Source: Gemmatimonadota bacterium (GTDB lineage: Bacteria; Latescibacterota; UBA2968; UBA8231). From it: a stretch of 64,000 bases of DNA. This document shows, one piece after another, positions 1-8,802 of the stretch. Under the pieces are notes generated by a model. The model was given only the letters and a program-made list of their open reading frames with translations, made no database searches and was not told where the DNA came from. The number at the start of each line of letters is the position of its first letter. Within the stretch, counting starts at the first letter, position 1. Location: contig JABHFS010000107.1 of NCBI GenBank assembly GCA_018672475.1, positions 16,860-80,859 on the forward strand, written 5' to 3'. Both the position numbers and the translations under genes were made by a program.

Positions 1-702
1 GTATTTGAGCCAGCTATCCTCCGGCGCAGCAGCAAAGATCTCATCGTAGAGCCTATCGCCGCCAAACGAATTGGCGATCACCCCTGGGCAATACGTATAC
101 ATCACCGTGCGCCGCACCGCGTCCGACGCGTTGCGCGAGCAATGCGCCATATCGTGCGAAAACAATAATGCATCACCGGCTTGCATCGGCAATTCGACGA
201 GCATATCCTCGAGCCCGTCACCCGGCGGCCGCGGATAATTGGCCTTGTGTGTGCCGGGCATCACCTGCAGACCACCACCCCCCGGCGCGATATCGTGCAT
301 CGCATACATCACATTGAGCAAATTGTGGCGGATCTGCCCATTGAAGTGGTAGAAGTTGTGCGTGATCGACGGCGTGTGGTTCGAATGCAGCTTGGTCTCG
401 CCACCGCGCCATTTAAAGGCGATCCAGGTGGATTTCAACCGCGGCCGCTCCACCATCTCGACAAGATAGGGCAAGAGTACGGGATGGGCGGCCAAATCGA
501 CTAAGTTCGGTTCCTGGTTGACGATATCGTCATAGCGGACTTCCGCGTTTTCCCCTTCGGCTTTGGCGCGAAAATCTACCGCCGCTCTTTCTTCCCACGC
601 ATCGATCTCGCGATTCAACCGAAGCAACTCATCGGGCGCAATCGCGCCCTTGAGCAGGATATAACCGTTGACATCGTAGCGATATAACTCCGCCGGCGTC
701 AC
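1..702 (-). CDS. Phytanoyl-CoA dioxygenase (PhyH)-like protein, 3' end outside the window
   Basis: Partial gene of 234 codons; the C-terminus runs off the left edge. Seen: a GTG start (MTPAELYRYDVNGY) preceded by AGGGA and lying 12 bases after the stop of the upstream isomerase gene, so the genes are probably co-transcribed. The translation has the PhyH layout: an N-terminal 'GYILLKGAI' strand, a mid-chain 'PGGGGLQVMPGTHKANY' loop, then 'AGDALLFSHDMAHCS' carrying the distal iron-ligand histidine. The proximal metal site is atypical (LHSNHTP rather than a plain HxD). The family consists of Fe(II)/2-oxoglutarate dioxygenases of the double-stranded beta-helix fold that hydroxylate small molecules or lipids. 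The substrate cannot be told; context with ThuA and an isomerase suggests carbohydrate or polyol chemistry (inference). Confidence 0.8.
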   Translation of the reverse strand, partial: MTPAELYRYDVNGYILLKGAIAPDELLRLNREIDAWEERAAVDFRAKAEGENAEVRYDDIVNQEPNLVDLAAHPVLLPYLVEMVERPRLKSTWIAFKWRGGETKLHSNHTPSITHNFYHFNGQIRHNLLNVMYAMHDIAPGGGGLQVMPGTHKANYPRPPGDGLEDMLVELPMQAGDALLFSHDMAHCSRNASDAVRRTVMYTYCPGVIANSFGGDRLYDEIFAAAPEDSWLKY

Positions 703-714
703 CGTCTATAGTCC

Positions 715-1554
715 CTAAGACGCCAGCGAACGAAAAAAATCGCGAAAGAGTATCGTCTCCGACACATTGTCGCACTCATTGCAATGCTCCCAGTCGATCC
801 AGACGTATTCAATGCCGAGCCAACCGCGATAACCGGTCTTATACATCACTTGCACTATCTGTTTGTAGTCGATCGTGTTATGCGCGAAACGCTCTTGCAA
901 ACGGCCCTTGCGGCCACCGCGAGCGTGGAAATGACTGGCGTGTTGAACCAGCGGTTCGACCTCGGTGTCGGCCAAGCCGATTCTGGTGAAGTGCGTATAG
1001 TCCAGGGTCAGAGTAAGCCCCGGCACATCCGCCACTAGCTTAGCGGCCGCCTTTGGCCGAGGCGCTAACGAGCCAATATGGGCTTCGACGCCATAAATTA
1101 TCTTATGCGCCTTGGCCTGCTCCACCCGCCAGGCCAATTCGTCGACGGCCCGCCCCCAAGAGTCCGCGCGCGATTCTTCGGCAAACAACACACCAGGCAG
1201 ATTCGTCACGTGCTTGCTGCCGCACTCGACGGCGTATTCGAGGGTCTTGCTGAACCAGTCGCGCGCCTTTCGCCGGCGGGCCGCCTGTGGATGGTTCACC
1301 GCGTATTCCGTGAAATCCTCGCCCATCTGCAAAAAGACATCGGCGGCCACCAGACCGCGGTCACCGAGCTTCTTCTTCAGTTGCCGCGCAGAACGGCGCA
1401 ATCTTTTGAATTCCCGCGACGGCCACAAATGTGAGCGATTCTCGAAGAGACCGATATCCACGCCTTTTAGATCGAGCAATGCAATCAGGTCGAGCACCCG
1501 GTCGTGGGCGAGTAATGGAAAGGTGAAATCGGCACAGGCCATTTTGTATTTCAT
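715..1554 (-). CDS. Sugar phosphate isomerase/epimerase-like TIM-barrel protein
   Basis: 279-residue protein of the xylose-isomerase-like TIM-barrel superfamily (AP endonuclease 2-like fold). Seen: start MKYKMACADFTFP with a strong Shine-Dalgarno (GGGGGAAAT) just upstream. The open frame continues about 390 bases further upstream, but that stretch is only the shadow of the ThuA gene, so the internal ATG is the true start. Strand-end motifs typical of the fold include 'KGVDIGLFENR', 'GVEAHIGS', 'LTLDYTHF' (metal-ligand region), 'HFHARGG' and the C-terminal 'GYRGWLGIEYVW'. Family members isomerise or epimerise sugars or keto-sugars with a divalent metal. It sits between ThuA and a PhyH gene on one strand with short gaps, suggesting a three-gene operon. 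The exact substrate is unknown. Confidence 0.83.
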   Translation of the reverse strand: MKYKMACADFTFPLLAHDRVLDLIALLDLKGVDIGLFENRSHLWPSREFKRLRRSARQLKKKLGDRGLVAADVFLQMGEDFTEYAVNHPQAARRRKARDWFSKTLEYAVECGSKHVTNLPGVLFAEESRADSWGRAVDELAWRVEQAKAHKIIYGVEAHIGSLAPRPKAAAKLVADVPGLTLTLDYTHFTRIGLADTEVEPLVQHASHFHARGGRKGRLQERFAHNTIDYKQIVQVMYKTGYRGWLGIEYVWIDWEHCNECDNVSETILFRDFFRSLAS

Positions 1555-1582
1555 TGGATTTCCCCCATAGATTAATTCGCGC

Positions 1583-2206
1583 CTATTCGCCGCCAGCGGC
1601 CCAAAGCGCACCCTGCACCAGCATTTTCTTGAACATCGCGTGCTCGCACGCCTGCGGATCGTGCCCCAGCGCCTGGTAGAACACCCGGCCCTCGCCATGG
1701 CTCTTGGTCCACGCCACCGGCATCGCGTCGCCCTTCCACAGCGCGCTGGCCAGCACGTGCACGCGCGGGTCGTAATCGGTGATATACTGCTCGTCGACGA
1801 CCATGAACTCCTCGTCGATATCCGCCATAATCGGGTGTTCGGCGTCTTTGACACTGACTTGGTATTCGCGGTGGCGCGGGTGGGTGATAAAATGTCCACC
1901 GACCAGATTGCGGAAATCCGGATCGCCGCGAAACGAATCAGCGGCACTGTGGATACCGACGAAGCCCTTGCCTCCAGCCAACCATTTCGACAGGCCGTCG
2001 CGCTGCTCGTTACTGATCTCGCCCACCGTATAGTGGAATACCAGTACGTCGTAGGCAGACAGATCTTTCAACGCGTCCAAGTCTTCCTGTACCGTATCGA
2101 GATCGAAAGCGTCCGCCGCCGTCAACGTTTCCACCAGCTTGGGCTGTATGCCCGCCCAATCGTGGATCTCCCCGCCGCCGAAAACCAGCGTCTTCAATTT
2201 TGCCAT
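1583..2206 (-). CDS. ThuA-like domain protein
   Basis: 207 residues, the normal size for a single ThuA domain (class I glutamine amidotransferase-like fold). Seen: 'TLVFGGGEIHDW' at the N-terminus, 'AYDVLVFHYTVGE', 'GKGFVGIHSAADSF' near residues 80-93, 'GGHFITHPRH' and 'GRVFYQALGHDP', which together are the family signature. The RBS is clear (AGGAGA about 7 bases before ATG). ThuA proteins are linked to trehalose and other carbohydrate utilisation and often sit beside Gfo/Idh oxidoreductases and isomerases; the biochemical role is not settled. It is the first gene of a minus-strand operon with the isomerase and the PhyH protein; a terminator for the preceding rluD transcript lies about 35 bases upstream. 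Confidence 0.87.
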   Translation of the reverse strand: MAKLKTLVFGGGEIHDWAGIQPKLVETLTAADAFDLDTVQEDLDALKDLSAYDVLVFHYTVGEISNEQRDGLSKWLAGGKGFVGIHSAADSFRGDPDFRNLVGGHFITHPRHREYQVSVKDAEHPIMADIDEEFMVVDEQYITDYDPRVHVLASALWKGDAMPVAWTKSHGEGRVFYQALGHDPQACEHAMFKKMLVQGALWAAGGE

Positions 2207-2230
2207 CGTTCTTCTCCTATCTGATCATGA

Positions 2231-2271
2231 AAAAATAAATGCTCCGCGAAAATACCACCTTGGCGCGGAGC
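2231..2271 (-). terminator. Rho-independent terminator of the rluD/lspA transcript
   Basis: GCTCCGCG (2241-2248) pairs perfectly with CGCGGAGC (2264-2271) around a 15-base loop. Read on the minus strand the stem is followed directly by ATTTATTTTTT, as expected for an intrinsic terminator. It ends minus-strand transcription arriving from rluD and insulates the ThuA operon. Confidence 0.7.
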
Positions 2272-2640
2272 TTATTTAAAATCCAGTGTGTTTATCAACA
2301 CAACGGCCACTGCCATTGGCTCAGAGCGTCTATATTCAACTGCAGCATCCCCTCTAACGATCACGCCCTCTTGTCTAATTCGGCAACCTTCGCGAGTTGA
2401 TGAATTGCATCTATTGTCACAGAATCCAAACTCTCCCTGCTACGCCACACCGCATTGCTATTAACCCGCTTGGCGTTGCTATTGATCTTGGGCCTGTGGA
2501 TAAATCAAGCGTTGCGCAATACCTGAGGGGGGAAGTAGCAGGAAATTAGGCGATATACCTAGGGGTATGCGCCCTTGCTCAACGCGACCCTAGGGAGAAT
2601 CTAATCGCTCTCGCTCAGCGGTTGCTCGCAGGAGAAGCGT
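2272..2640. other. Intergenic stretch without recognisable gene
   Basis: About 370 bases between rluD and the ThuA operon. Neither strand shows a convincing reading frame or RNA gene. The only symmetric element is the short palindrome ATACC-TAGG-GGTAT at 2555-2568. It probably forms the rluD 3' untranslated region up to the terminator at 2231-2271. Confidence 0.4.
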
Positions 2641-3639
2641 TTATTCGTCCTCGTCCTCGTCCAGTGCTTGCTGTCCGGGGAATCCAATGGGCTCCTGTGC
2701 CCGCGCGCCCGTGATTACCGTTTGCATATCCTCCGGCATCTCTGCCGTGAAGTCCATCGCCTCGCCGGTGATCGGGTGCTCGAAGCTCAATTGGCGCGCA
2801 TGCAATGCTTGGCGCTTGATCTTGGCCAGCATCCATTTGGCCTGCTGTCGGTATTCGGGGCGAATGCCCAGAGTTTGTTCGCGACCGCCGTAGACCGGGT
2901 CGCCAAAGACCGGATGACCAGTATGCGCCATATGCACGCGGATCTGGTGTGTCCGCCCCGTTTCCAACCGACATTCGAGTAAACTAGTGAAAGGGTAGCG
3001 CTCGAGGACGGTGAAATTCGTCGCCGCCGCCCGACCGCTCTTGATCACCGCCATCTTCTTGCGGTTCTTCGGGTTGCGGTCGATCGGCGCCTCAACCCGG
3101 CCCGTTTCCTCTCGACACACCCCCCAGACTAGGGCCAAATAACGGCGTTCGATCTCGTGCGCCTGCAAGCGCTCGGCCAACGTCCGATGCGCGATATCGT
3201 GCTTGGCTACTACCAACAGGCCGCTGGTTTCTTTGTCGAGTCGGTGCACAATGCCCGGACGCAACACTCCGTTGATGCCGGACAGGTCGGTGCAATGGTG
3301 TAATAACGCGTTGACCAAAGTGCCATCGGGGGCACTCGTGGCAGGATGTACGATCATACCCGGCGCCTTGTTGACGACCAGCAAATCAGCATCTTCATAT
3401 ACGATCGAAAGAGGAAGGTCTTGCGCTACCGCCGCCAGGTCTTCAAGCGCCGGCACTTCGACCGCAATCGCGTCGCCGGGTTGTACAAGATAGGACTGGC
3501 GGACTACTTCGCCGTTGACAAGGATATCTTCCGCTTTGATCAGCATCTGTATACGGTTGCGGGACAAGTCTGGGCAGACCGAGCTCAAATAGCGGTCGAG
3601 CCGCTCTTCGGGCGCATCAGTGGGGACGACGATATCCAT
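2641..3639 (-). CDS. rluD: RluA/RluD-family 23S rRNA pseudouridine synthase
   Basis: 332 residues. An S4 RNA-binding domain spans about residues 9-65 (ERLDRYLSS...SRNRIQMLIKAEDILVNG), followed by the catalytic domain with the hallmark HRLDKETSGLL at 132-142, where Asp135 is the nucleophile, and 'LETGRTHQIRVHM' further on. The enzyme converts specific uridines in large-subunit rRNA (or tRNA) to pseudouridine. The start was set at MDIVVPTD, five bases after the lspA stop, with a GGAAGAGGAAA ribosome-binding region inside the end of lspA; the longer open frame upstream overlaps lspA and is a shadow. The very acidic C-terminal tail (DEDEDE) is unusual. The exact target (RluD versus another RluA paralogue) cannot be fixed from sequence alone. 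Confidence 0.9.
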   Translation of the reverse strand: MDIVVPTDAPEERLDRYLSSVCPDLSRNRIQMLIKAEDILVNGEVVRQSYLVQPGDAIAVEVPALEDLAAVAQDLPLSIVYEDADLLVVNKAPGMIVHPATSAPDGTLVNALLHHCTDLSGINGVLRPGIVHRLDKETSGLLVVAKHDIAHRTLAERLQAHEIERRYLALVWGVCREETGRVEAPIDRNPKNRKKMAVIKSGRAAATNFTVLERYPFTSLLECRLETGRTHQIRVHMAHTGHPVFGDPVYGGREQTLGIRPEYRQQAKWMLAKIKRQALHARQLSFEHPITGEAMDFTAEMPEDMQTVITGARAQEPIGFPGQQALDEDEDE

Positions 3640-3643
3640 GGGG

Positions 3644-4153
3644 TTAACCCCGGGCGATTTCCTCTTCCGGGGAAGAGGCGCCGAGGTCTTGCTCCTTATT
3701 GGGTTCCGGCTCGTCTCGGCGCGAGTAACCGAAAGCAAGGAAGATTACGCCGACCGTGACAAAGGAGTCGGCGAAGTTAAAGATCGGCCAGCGCAGATCG
3801 CCGAAGCCAAAATCAAAGAAATCGACTACGGCCCCAAGATAGAGTCGGTCGATGATATTGCCCACCGCACCGCCCAGTACCAGGCAAAGGGCGAAACGCA
3901 AGAGCCGCTCGTCCTCGGTGAGGGTGCGATAGAGGTAGACCAACACACCCAGAGCTATAATCGACACCGCCGTATGCAAGAACGGGCTGCCCAAATTCAG
4001 GCTGAAGGCCGCGCCCGCGTTGTGGATATAGGTCAGGCGGAAAAAATCGCCCAGCACCGGATCCGACTGGTATAGGCTCATCGAATAACGGACGATGAGC
4101 TTACTCGCTTGGTCGACGGCGACGGTCAACGGTATGAGCCAAAGGAAGCTCAA
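3644..4153 (-). CDS. lspA: Lipoprotein signal peptidase (signal peptidase II)
   Basis: Inner-membrane aspartic protease that removes signal peptides from diacylglyceryl-modified prolipoproteins. Seen with the start used here: DQASK at residues 14-18, HNAGAAFS at 44-51, then the two catalytic-Asp boxes GNIIDR (Asp102) and FNFADSFV (Asp129), and four hydrophobic helices. The C-terminal tail is longer and more charged than usual. The start is ambiguous. A TTG at 4153 overlaps the dksA stop (TTGA) and has GAGGAG about 11 bases upstream; a GTG at 4198 would add 15 residues but has no Shine-Dalgarno and lies within dksA. I prefer TTG-4153. It is translationally coupled to dksA and followed closely by rluD. 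Confidence 0.92.
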   Translation of the reverse strand: MSFLWLIPLTVAVDQASKLIVRYSMSLYQSDPVLGDFFRLTYIHNAGAAFSLNLGSPFLHTAVSIIALGVLVYLYRTLTEDERLLRFALCLVLGGAVGNIIDRLYLGAVVDFFDFGFGDLRWPIFNFADSFVTVGVIFLAFGYSRRDEPEPNKEQDLGASSPEEEIARG

Positions 4154-4533
4154 TCGAAGTCTGGCTCCTCGTCGCGCTTCGATTTGCAACTGATACACTG
4201 GGTGGCCGTCGGTACTGCCTCCAGGCGCGCACGACCAATCTCACCTTCACAAATACGGCAGATCCCGAATGTGCCCCCTTCAATGCGCTGTTGAGCTTCG
4301 TGCAGATATTCGATATAATCACCGCCGCGTTGGGCCAGGAGTTGTGACTTTTCTTTTTCCATCGCGTCGGTGCCATGGTCGGCCATATGCAGCGAATAAG
4401 TCGAACGGTCTTCCGAGGTCATTTCCTTGCCGTTGTTACGCGCAATGTTCTCGATCGACTCAATATCATCTGAGGTTCGCGAAAGTTTTTCGGCTACGAG
4501 ATTCCTAAAAAAATCCAGATCTTCCTTGTCCAT
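4150..4533 (-). CDS. DksA/TraR-family zinc-finger protein
   Basis: 127 residues with the DksA/TraR design: an N-terminal helical coiled-coil segment (about residues 1-85, many Glu/Asp), then a C4 zinc finger formed by Cys92/Cys95 and Cys113/Cys116 (CRIC...CISC) with the typical 'GTFGICRICEGEIGRARLEAVP' context. Such proteins bind in the secondary channel of RNA polymerase and modulate initiation, often with ppGpp. A short DksA-like gene wedged between ileS and lspA is a recurrent arrangement in FCB-group and related genomes. It starts 52 bases after ileS and its stop overlaps the proposed lspA start by four bases, so the trio is one operon. Confidence 0.88.
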   Translation of the reverse strand: MDKEDLDFFRNLVAEKLSRTSDDIESIENIARNNGKEMTSEDRSTYSLHMADHGTDAMEKEKSQLLAQRGGDYIEYLHEAQQRIEGGTFGICRICEGEIGRARLEAVPTATQCISCKSKRDEEPDFD

Positions 4534-4585
4534 CTACCCTGCCTCTCTCCACAAATTGTATTTTCGTTTACAGATGCCCGCAGGT

Positions 4586-7500
4586 TCACGCCCGAGCGAT
4601 GGCGATGGTACAAGCATAATCATTAACCTGCAACTCTTGTTGCAAAACCACCGAGTCGGGCAACGCCCCCACCGACAATTCCAGCGCCAGCGTCTCGGCG
4701 GCGATATACTCGCGGTGCTGCCCAATGGCTTCGAGCAGGCCGGCCTCACCCTGCACCCCGATCCGGATGCGGTCGGAAACCTCCAACCCGGCGTCTTTGC
4801 GCATATTCTGCACACGGTTGACGATCTCGCGCGCGACGCCCTCGGCGACCAGTTCGTCGTCGAGCTGCACGTCTAAGCCCACGCCGAGATTGTTGTCGAT
4901 GGCCACCACCACCCCCTCCTTCTCCCGGCGCTGCACCTCGACGTCCTCGATGCCGATCTCGCCACCGGCCACCGCGATCTTGTCCCCGGCCTTGAGTATC
5001 TCGATCTCTTGCTGCGTCAATTCGCCGATCCGCTGCCCGACCTCTTTCATCTGTTTGCCGAAACGCGGCCCCAATACACGAAAGTTCGGTCGGTACGACA
5101 CCTCGCTGAGATCGGTCTCGTCCTCGACCATCACCACTTCCTTGATATTGAGCTCATCGGCCAACAGATCGACCATCTGCCCTAACTCGTAGCGGCTGTG
5201 CTCGTCCGGCGGCAGCAGATAGAGGCTGCGCAACGGCTGGCGTACTTTGAGATCGTGCTTGCTGCGCAACGAACGGCCCAAAACCACCGCCCTAGTCGCC
5301 AGCTCCATCTGTTCTTCCAACTCGGCGTCGCGCAAGGACTCGTCAGCCTGGGGCATATCGCACAGGTGCACGCTGTCGGGGGCCGACTCGTCGACCCGGC
5401 ACACCAGGTTCTGGTAGATGCTCTCGGTGATAAAAGGCAATACCGGCGCCAGCGCCTTGACGAAAGTCACCAACACCCGGTAGAGCGTGGCGTAGGCGGC
5501 GGCCTTGTCCTGGTCGTCTTCCGACTTCCAGAAACGACGGCGGCTGCGGCGGATATACCAGTTTGTCAGTTTTTCAACGAAAGCCACCATCGCCGGCACC
5601 GTGCGGTAGAGCCTATAGGCCTCCATCTCGGTGTTGAGCTCGTGGATCAGCGTCTGCAACTCGGAGAGGACCCAGCGATCGAGACGATTTTGTGGAACCT
5701 GGTCACCGTCTTCGGGAGACCAGCCATCGAGCGCGGCGTAGGTCGCGAAAAAACTATAAGAATTCCATAACGGAATGATCACCGCGCGCAGGCTCTCCTT
5801 GATGCCGCTCTCGGTCATCCGCATCTCTTCGGCCTTGAGCGCGGGCGAGTTGAGCAGATAGAGGCGCAGCGCGTCGGCCCCGTATTTGTCGATCATCTCG
5901 GTCGGCTCGGGATAATTCTTGAGCCGCTTGCTCATTTTGCGGCCGTCCTCGGCCAACAGCATGCCCGAAACGATGCAATTTTTGAAAGCCGGCTTGTCGA
6001 AAAGCGCCGCGCACAGCACGGTCAGCGTATAAAACCAGCCCCGGGTCTGGTCGAGTCCTTCGGAGATGAAATCAGCCGGAAAGTTGGCGTCGAAATCTTC
6101 CTTGTTCTCGAACGGGTAGTGGTTTTGCGCATAGGGCATCGAGCCCGATTCGAACCAACAGTCCAAGACCTCGGGGACCCGCTTGAGCGTGCCGCGCCCA
6201 GTGGGGGAAGGGATCTCGACTAAGTCGATGACATGCTTGTGCAGATCGTCGACCTCGCTGCCGCACAAGCCCACCAACTCCTCCCGACTGCCGATACAGA
6301 CGGTCTCACCCGTCTCTTCATTGCGCCAAATCGGCAAGGGCGTGCCCCAATAGCGGTTGCGGCTGATCGACCAGTCGCGTGCGCCTTCGAGCCAACGGCC
6401 GAAACGGCCGGCCTTGATATGCTCGGGGACCCACCAGATCTGCGCGTTGGCCGCGAGCATCTGCGGTTTGATCTTTTCGACATTGACGAACCAGGTCGAG
6501 ATCGTACGGTAGATCAGCGGCGTGTCGCAGCGCCAGCAGAAGGGGTAGCTGTGCTCGATGGTGCTCTCGGCGAAAAGCTGACCGGTCTCGCGCAACAGTC
6601 GAATGATGTCGCGATCGACGTCTTTGACGAAGCGGCCCTCGTAATCGGGCACTTCATCAGTAAAACAACAGTCCTTGTCGATCGGCGAAACCAGCGGCAA
6701 CCCCTCGCGCAACCCCAGCTGATAATCCTCTTCGCCGAAACCGGGCGCGGTATGCACGACGCCGGTGCCGTTCTCGGTGGAAACGAACTCGGCGACGACT
6801 ACGCGGAAAGCGCCCTCTTCGGCCTTGTCGGCAAAATAGGCGAAGAGCGGCTCGTAGCGCATCTGCAATAATTCGTCGACTGGCTGCACCTCAACACTGG
6901 CGATTTCGTCCTCTTGTTTTTTGAAGACCTGCTGCACCAATGCCTTGGCCAGAATCAGTTGCTCGCCGTCCTTGAGCGTCACCCGCACATAGTCGATGTC
7001 GCGCCCGACAGCCAAAGCCATATTCGAGGGCAACGTCCAGGGGGTCGTCGTCCAGGCCAGGATCGAGAGCTTATCCTCGCCCTGCACCTTAAAACGGATC
7101 GTCACCGAAGGGTCTTGCGTATCCTGATAGCCCTGGTTGACCTCGAAATTCGACAGCGGCGTCGAGCAGCGCGGACAATAGGCCAGCGATTTGTAGCCCT
7201 CATAGATCAGCTCTTTGTCCCAGAGCGTCTTAAATACCCACCAGACCGACTCCATGAACTCCGGATCCATGGTGCGGTATTGGTTCGACCAATCGACCCA
7301 GCGGCCGACTCGTTGGATAAAGCGCTGCCATTCGCCCGTATAGCGCAATACCACATCGCGGCACGATTCATTGAACTTGTCGACGCCATAATCGAGAATA
7401 TCGAGCCGCGACTTGAGCCCCAACTGCTGCTCGACCTCGTTTTCGACCGGCAGCCCGTGGCAATCCCAGCCGAAGCGGCGCTCGACGCGAAACCCACGCA

Positions 7501-7738
7501 TCGTCCAGTAGCGCGGCACCACGTCTTTGATGATCGAGGCCAATAGATGGCCGTAGTGCGGCAGACCACTGGCGAAGGGTGGGCCGTCATAGAAGATGAA
7601 AGGTTTGTCTTCGGGCCGCTCGGCGACCGAGCGTGCGAAATGCTGACCCTCTTCCCAGAACGCAAGGATCTGCTCCTCTTGCGCGGGAAAATCCACGCTG
7701 GTCGGTACTGCGGCGAAACGAGTTTTTTTGTTGGACAT
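4586..7738 (-). CDS. ileS: Isoleucyl-tRNA synthetase, eukaryote-like type 2 (IleS2)
   Basis: 1050-residue class I aminoacyl-tRNA synthetase that charges tRNA-Ile. Seen: HIGH-type signature HYGH at residues 61-64 inside 'PPFASGLPHYGHL'; a CP1 editing domain (WTTTPWTLPSN, 'GTGVVHTAPGFGEED'); 'WFESGSMPYAQ'; and the KMSKR loop near residue 600 (KMSKRLKNYPEP). KMSKR rather than KMSKS, the extra length and the absence of a C-terminal zinc finger identify the type-2, eukaryote-like enzyme rather than the common bacterial type 1. IleS2 enzymes are generally less sensitive to mupirocin (family knowledge). The gene lies ten bases after the yggT stop without an obvious Shine-Dalgarno, so translation may depend on coupling. 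Confidence 0.96.
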   Translation of the reverse strand: MSNKKTRFAAVPTSVDFPAQEEQILAFWEEGQHFARSVAERPEDKPFIFYDGPPFASGLPHYGHLLASIIKDVVPRYWTMRGFRVERRFGWDCHGLPVENEVEQQLGLKSRLDILDYGVDKFNESCRDVVLRYTGEWQRFIQRVGRWVDWSNQYRTMDPEFMESVWWVFKTLWDKELIYEGYKSLAYCPRCSTPLSNFEVNQGYQDTQDPSVTIRFKVQGEDKLSILAWTTTPWTLPSNMALAVGRDIDYVRVTLKDGEQLILAKALVQQVFKKQEDEIASVEVQPVDELLQMRYEPLFAYFADKAEEGAFRVVVAEFVSTENGTGVVHTAPGFGEEDYQLGLREGLPLVSPIDKDCCFTDEVPDYEGRFVKDVDRDIIRLLRETGQLFAESTIEHSYPFCWRCDTPLIYRTISTWFVNVEKIKPQMLAANAQIWWVPEHIKAGRFGRWLEGARDWSISRNRYWGTPLPIWRNEETGETVCIGSREELVGLCGSEVDDLHKHVIDLVEIPSPTGRGTLKRVPEVLDCWFESGSMPYAQNHYPFENKEDFDANFPADFISEGLDQTRGWFYTLTVLCAALFDKPAFKNCIVSGMLLAEDGRKMSKRLKNYPEPTEMIDKYGADALRLYLLNSPALKAEEMRMTESGIKESLRAVIIPLWNSYSFFATYAALDGWSPEDGDQVPQNRLDRWVLSELQTLIHELNTEMEAYRLYRTVPAMVAFVEKLTNWYIRRSRRRFWKSEDDQDKAAAYATLYRVLVTFVKALAPVLPFITESIYQNLVCRVDESAPDSVHLCDMPQADESLRDAELEEQMELATRAVVLGRSLRSKHDLKVRQPLRSLYLLPPDEHSRYELGQMVDLLADELNIKEVVMVEDETDLSEVSYRPNFRVLGPRFGKQMKEVGQRIGELTQQEIEILKAGDKIAVAGGEIGIEDVEVQRREKEGVVVAIDNNLGVGLDVQLDDELVAEGVAREIVNRVQNMRKDAGLEVSDRIRIGVQGEAGLLEAIGQHREYIAAETLALELSVGALPDSVVLQQELQVNDYACTIAIARA

Positions 7739-7747
7739 CGAATTATA

Positions 7748-8032
7748 TCAAATATAAATACGGTTGAGTAACATGATCGCGGCCTGTAAGAGCAGGATCA
7801 GAATCAATGGCGTAAAATCCAACCCTGTCGACCACAGGAAACTGGGCACGATGCGCCGCACCGCCTCGATGGCCGGATCGGTTACCCCGCGCAAAAACTG
7901 GACTATCGGATTGTGGGGGTCGGGATTGATCCAAGAGATCACCACCCGAATCAGAACCACATACATGTATGTCTCGATCAACCCAGTAATAAGGCCTTTT
8001 ATGTCCATAAAGAATCCACCGTAGTCCAACAA
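7748..8032 (-). CDS. YggT-family small membrane protein
   Basis: 94 residues with two hydrophobic segments ('LITGLIETYMYVVLIRVVIS' and 'FTPLILILLLQAAIMLL') separated by the conserved family signature 'WINPDPHNPIVQFLRGVTDP'. YggT proteins are small inner-membrane proteins often encoded next to yggS and cell-division or translation genes; some are linked to osmotic tolerance or plastid-like assembly roles, but no enzymatic function is established. The start chosen is TTG at 8032 because GAGGAG lies six bases upstream, directly after the yggS stop; an in-frame ATG at 8008 is the alternative. Confidence 0.88.
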   Translation of the reverse strand: MLDYGGFFMDIKGLITGLIETYMYVVLIRVVISWINPDPHNPIVQFLRGVTDPAIEAVRRIVPSFLWSTGLDFTPLILILLLQAAIMLLNRIYI

Positions 8033-8043
8033 TGTTCACTCCT

Positions 8044-8739
8044 CTAAGTAGGACGCGAACCGAAGATCGCCGTACCTAAGCGCAATAAATTGGCGCCTTC
8101 TTCTATCGCGAGTTCGAAATCACCACTCATACCCATCGACAAATAATCCATCAACACCCCACTATCCCCGCTACCCGCCGCGATTTCTTCGCTCAATTCG
8201 CGCAACTTACGAAAACAACCCCTGACCACCGCCTCGTCGTCACTGTGCGCACCGATGGTCATCAACCCACGGACTTGCAAATTCGCCAACGGTGCTACAG
8301 CCGTAACCAGATCGGTAAGTTCTCCGGGCTCGACCCCGGACTGAGCCTCACTGCCTGAGGTGTTCACCTGTAAAAGCACTTCGAGCACCCGCCCCGCCTG
8401 TGCGGCGCGGCGGTCCAATGCCCGGGCCAGACGCCCGGAATCAACCGACTGCACCAAATCGAAACACTCGACGGCCTGCCCGGCCTTATTGGTCTGCAGA
8501 TGACCAATCATATGCCAGGAGAAGGACGCGGCGACAAGGGGCCGTTTGGCCATCGCCTCCTGGATTCTGTTTTCACCCGCGATGCGCAATCCGCACTCAT
8601 AGGCCGCCTCGACCTCGCTAGCGCTACGCGTTTTACTGACGGCAACAACCTCAATCGCAGCTGGGTCGCGCCCGGCCCGTGCGGCCGCCTGCGCGATGCG
8701 TTCACGCAGCAATTGCCAATTTTTGTGGATATGATCCAT
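8044..8739 (-). CDS. yggS: YggS family pyridoxal-phosphate homeostasis protein
   Basis: 231 residues, the standard length of the YggS/PLPBP family: a single-domain TIM barrel like the N-terminal domain of alanine racemase. Seen: PLP lysine in 'VVAVSKTR' (Lys36), 'GENRIQEA', 'WHMIGHLQTNK', 'LLQVNTSGSEAQSG', 'LMTIGAHSDD', 'LSMGMSGDFELAIEEGA' and the end 'LRLGTAIFGSR'. The protein binds PLP without catalysis and maintains vitamin B6 and amino-acid balance. It is the first gene of the yggS-yggT-ileS-dksA-lspA-rluD run; no clear Shine-Dalgarno precedes the ATG. Confidence 0.95.
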   Translation of the reverse strand: MDHIHKNWQLLRERIAQAAARAGRDPAAIEVVAVSKTRSASEVEAAYECGLRIAGENRIQEAMAKRPLVAASFSWHMIGHLQTNKAGQAVECFDLVQSVDSGRLARALDRRAAQAGRVLEVLLQVNTSGSEAQSGVEPGELTDLVTAVAPLANLQVRGLMTIGAHSDDEAVVRGCFRKLRELSEEIAAGSGDSGVLMDYLSMGMSGDFELAIEEGANLLRLGTAIFGSRPT

Positions 8740-8802
8740 AAAAACACTAGACTATTAAAGATAAGAGTCGGATCATTTGCGCACAAACCACCCGCGACCG
8801 AC

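Noticed and set aside
1555..1947. N-terminal extension of the isomerase frame to 410 codons
   Set aside because: The extension lies inside the ThuA gene in another frame, has Arg/Ser-rich shadow composition, and the internal ATG at 1554 has an excellent RBS.
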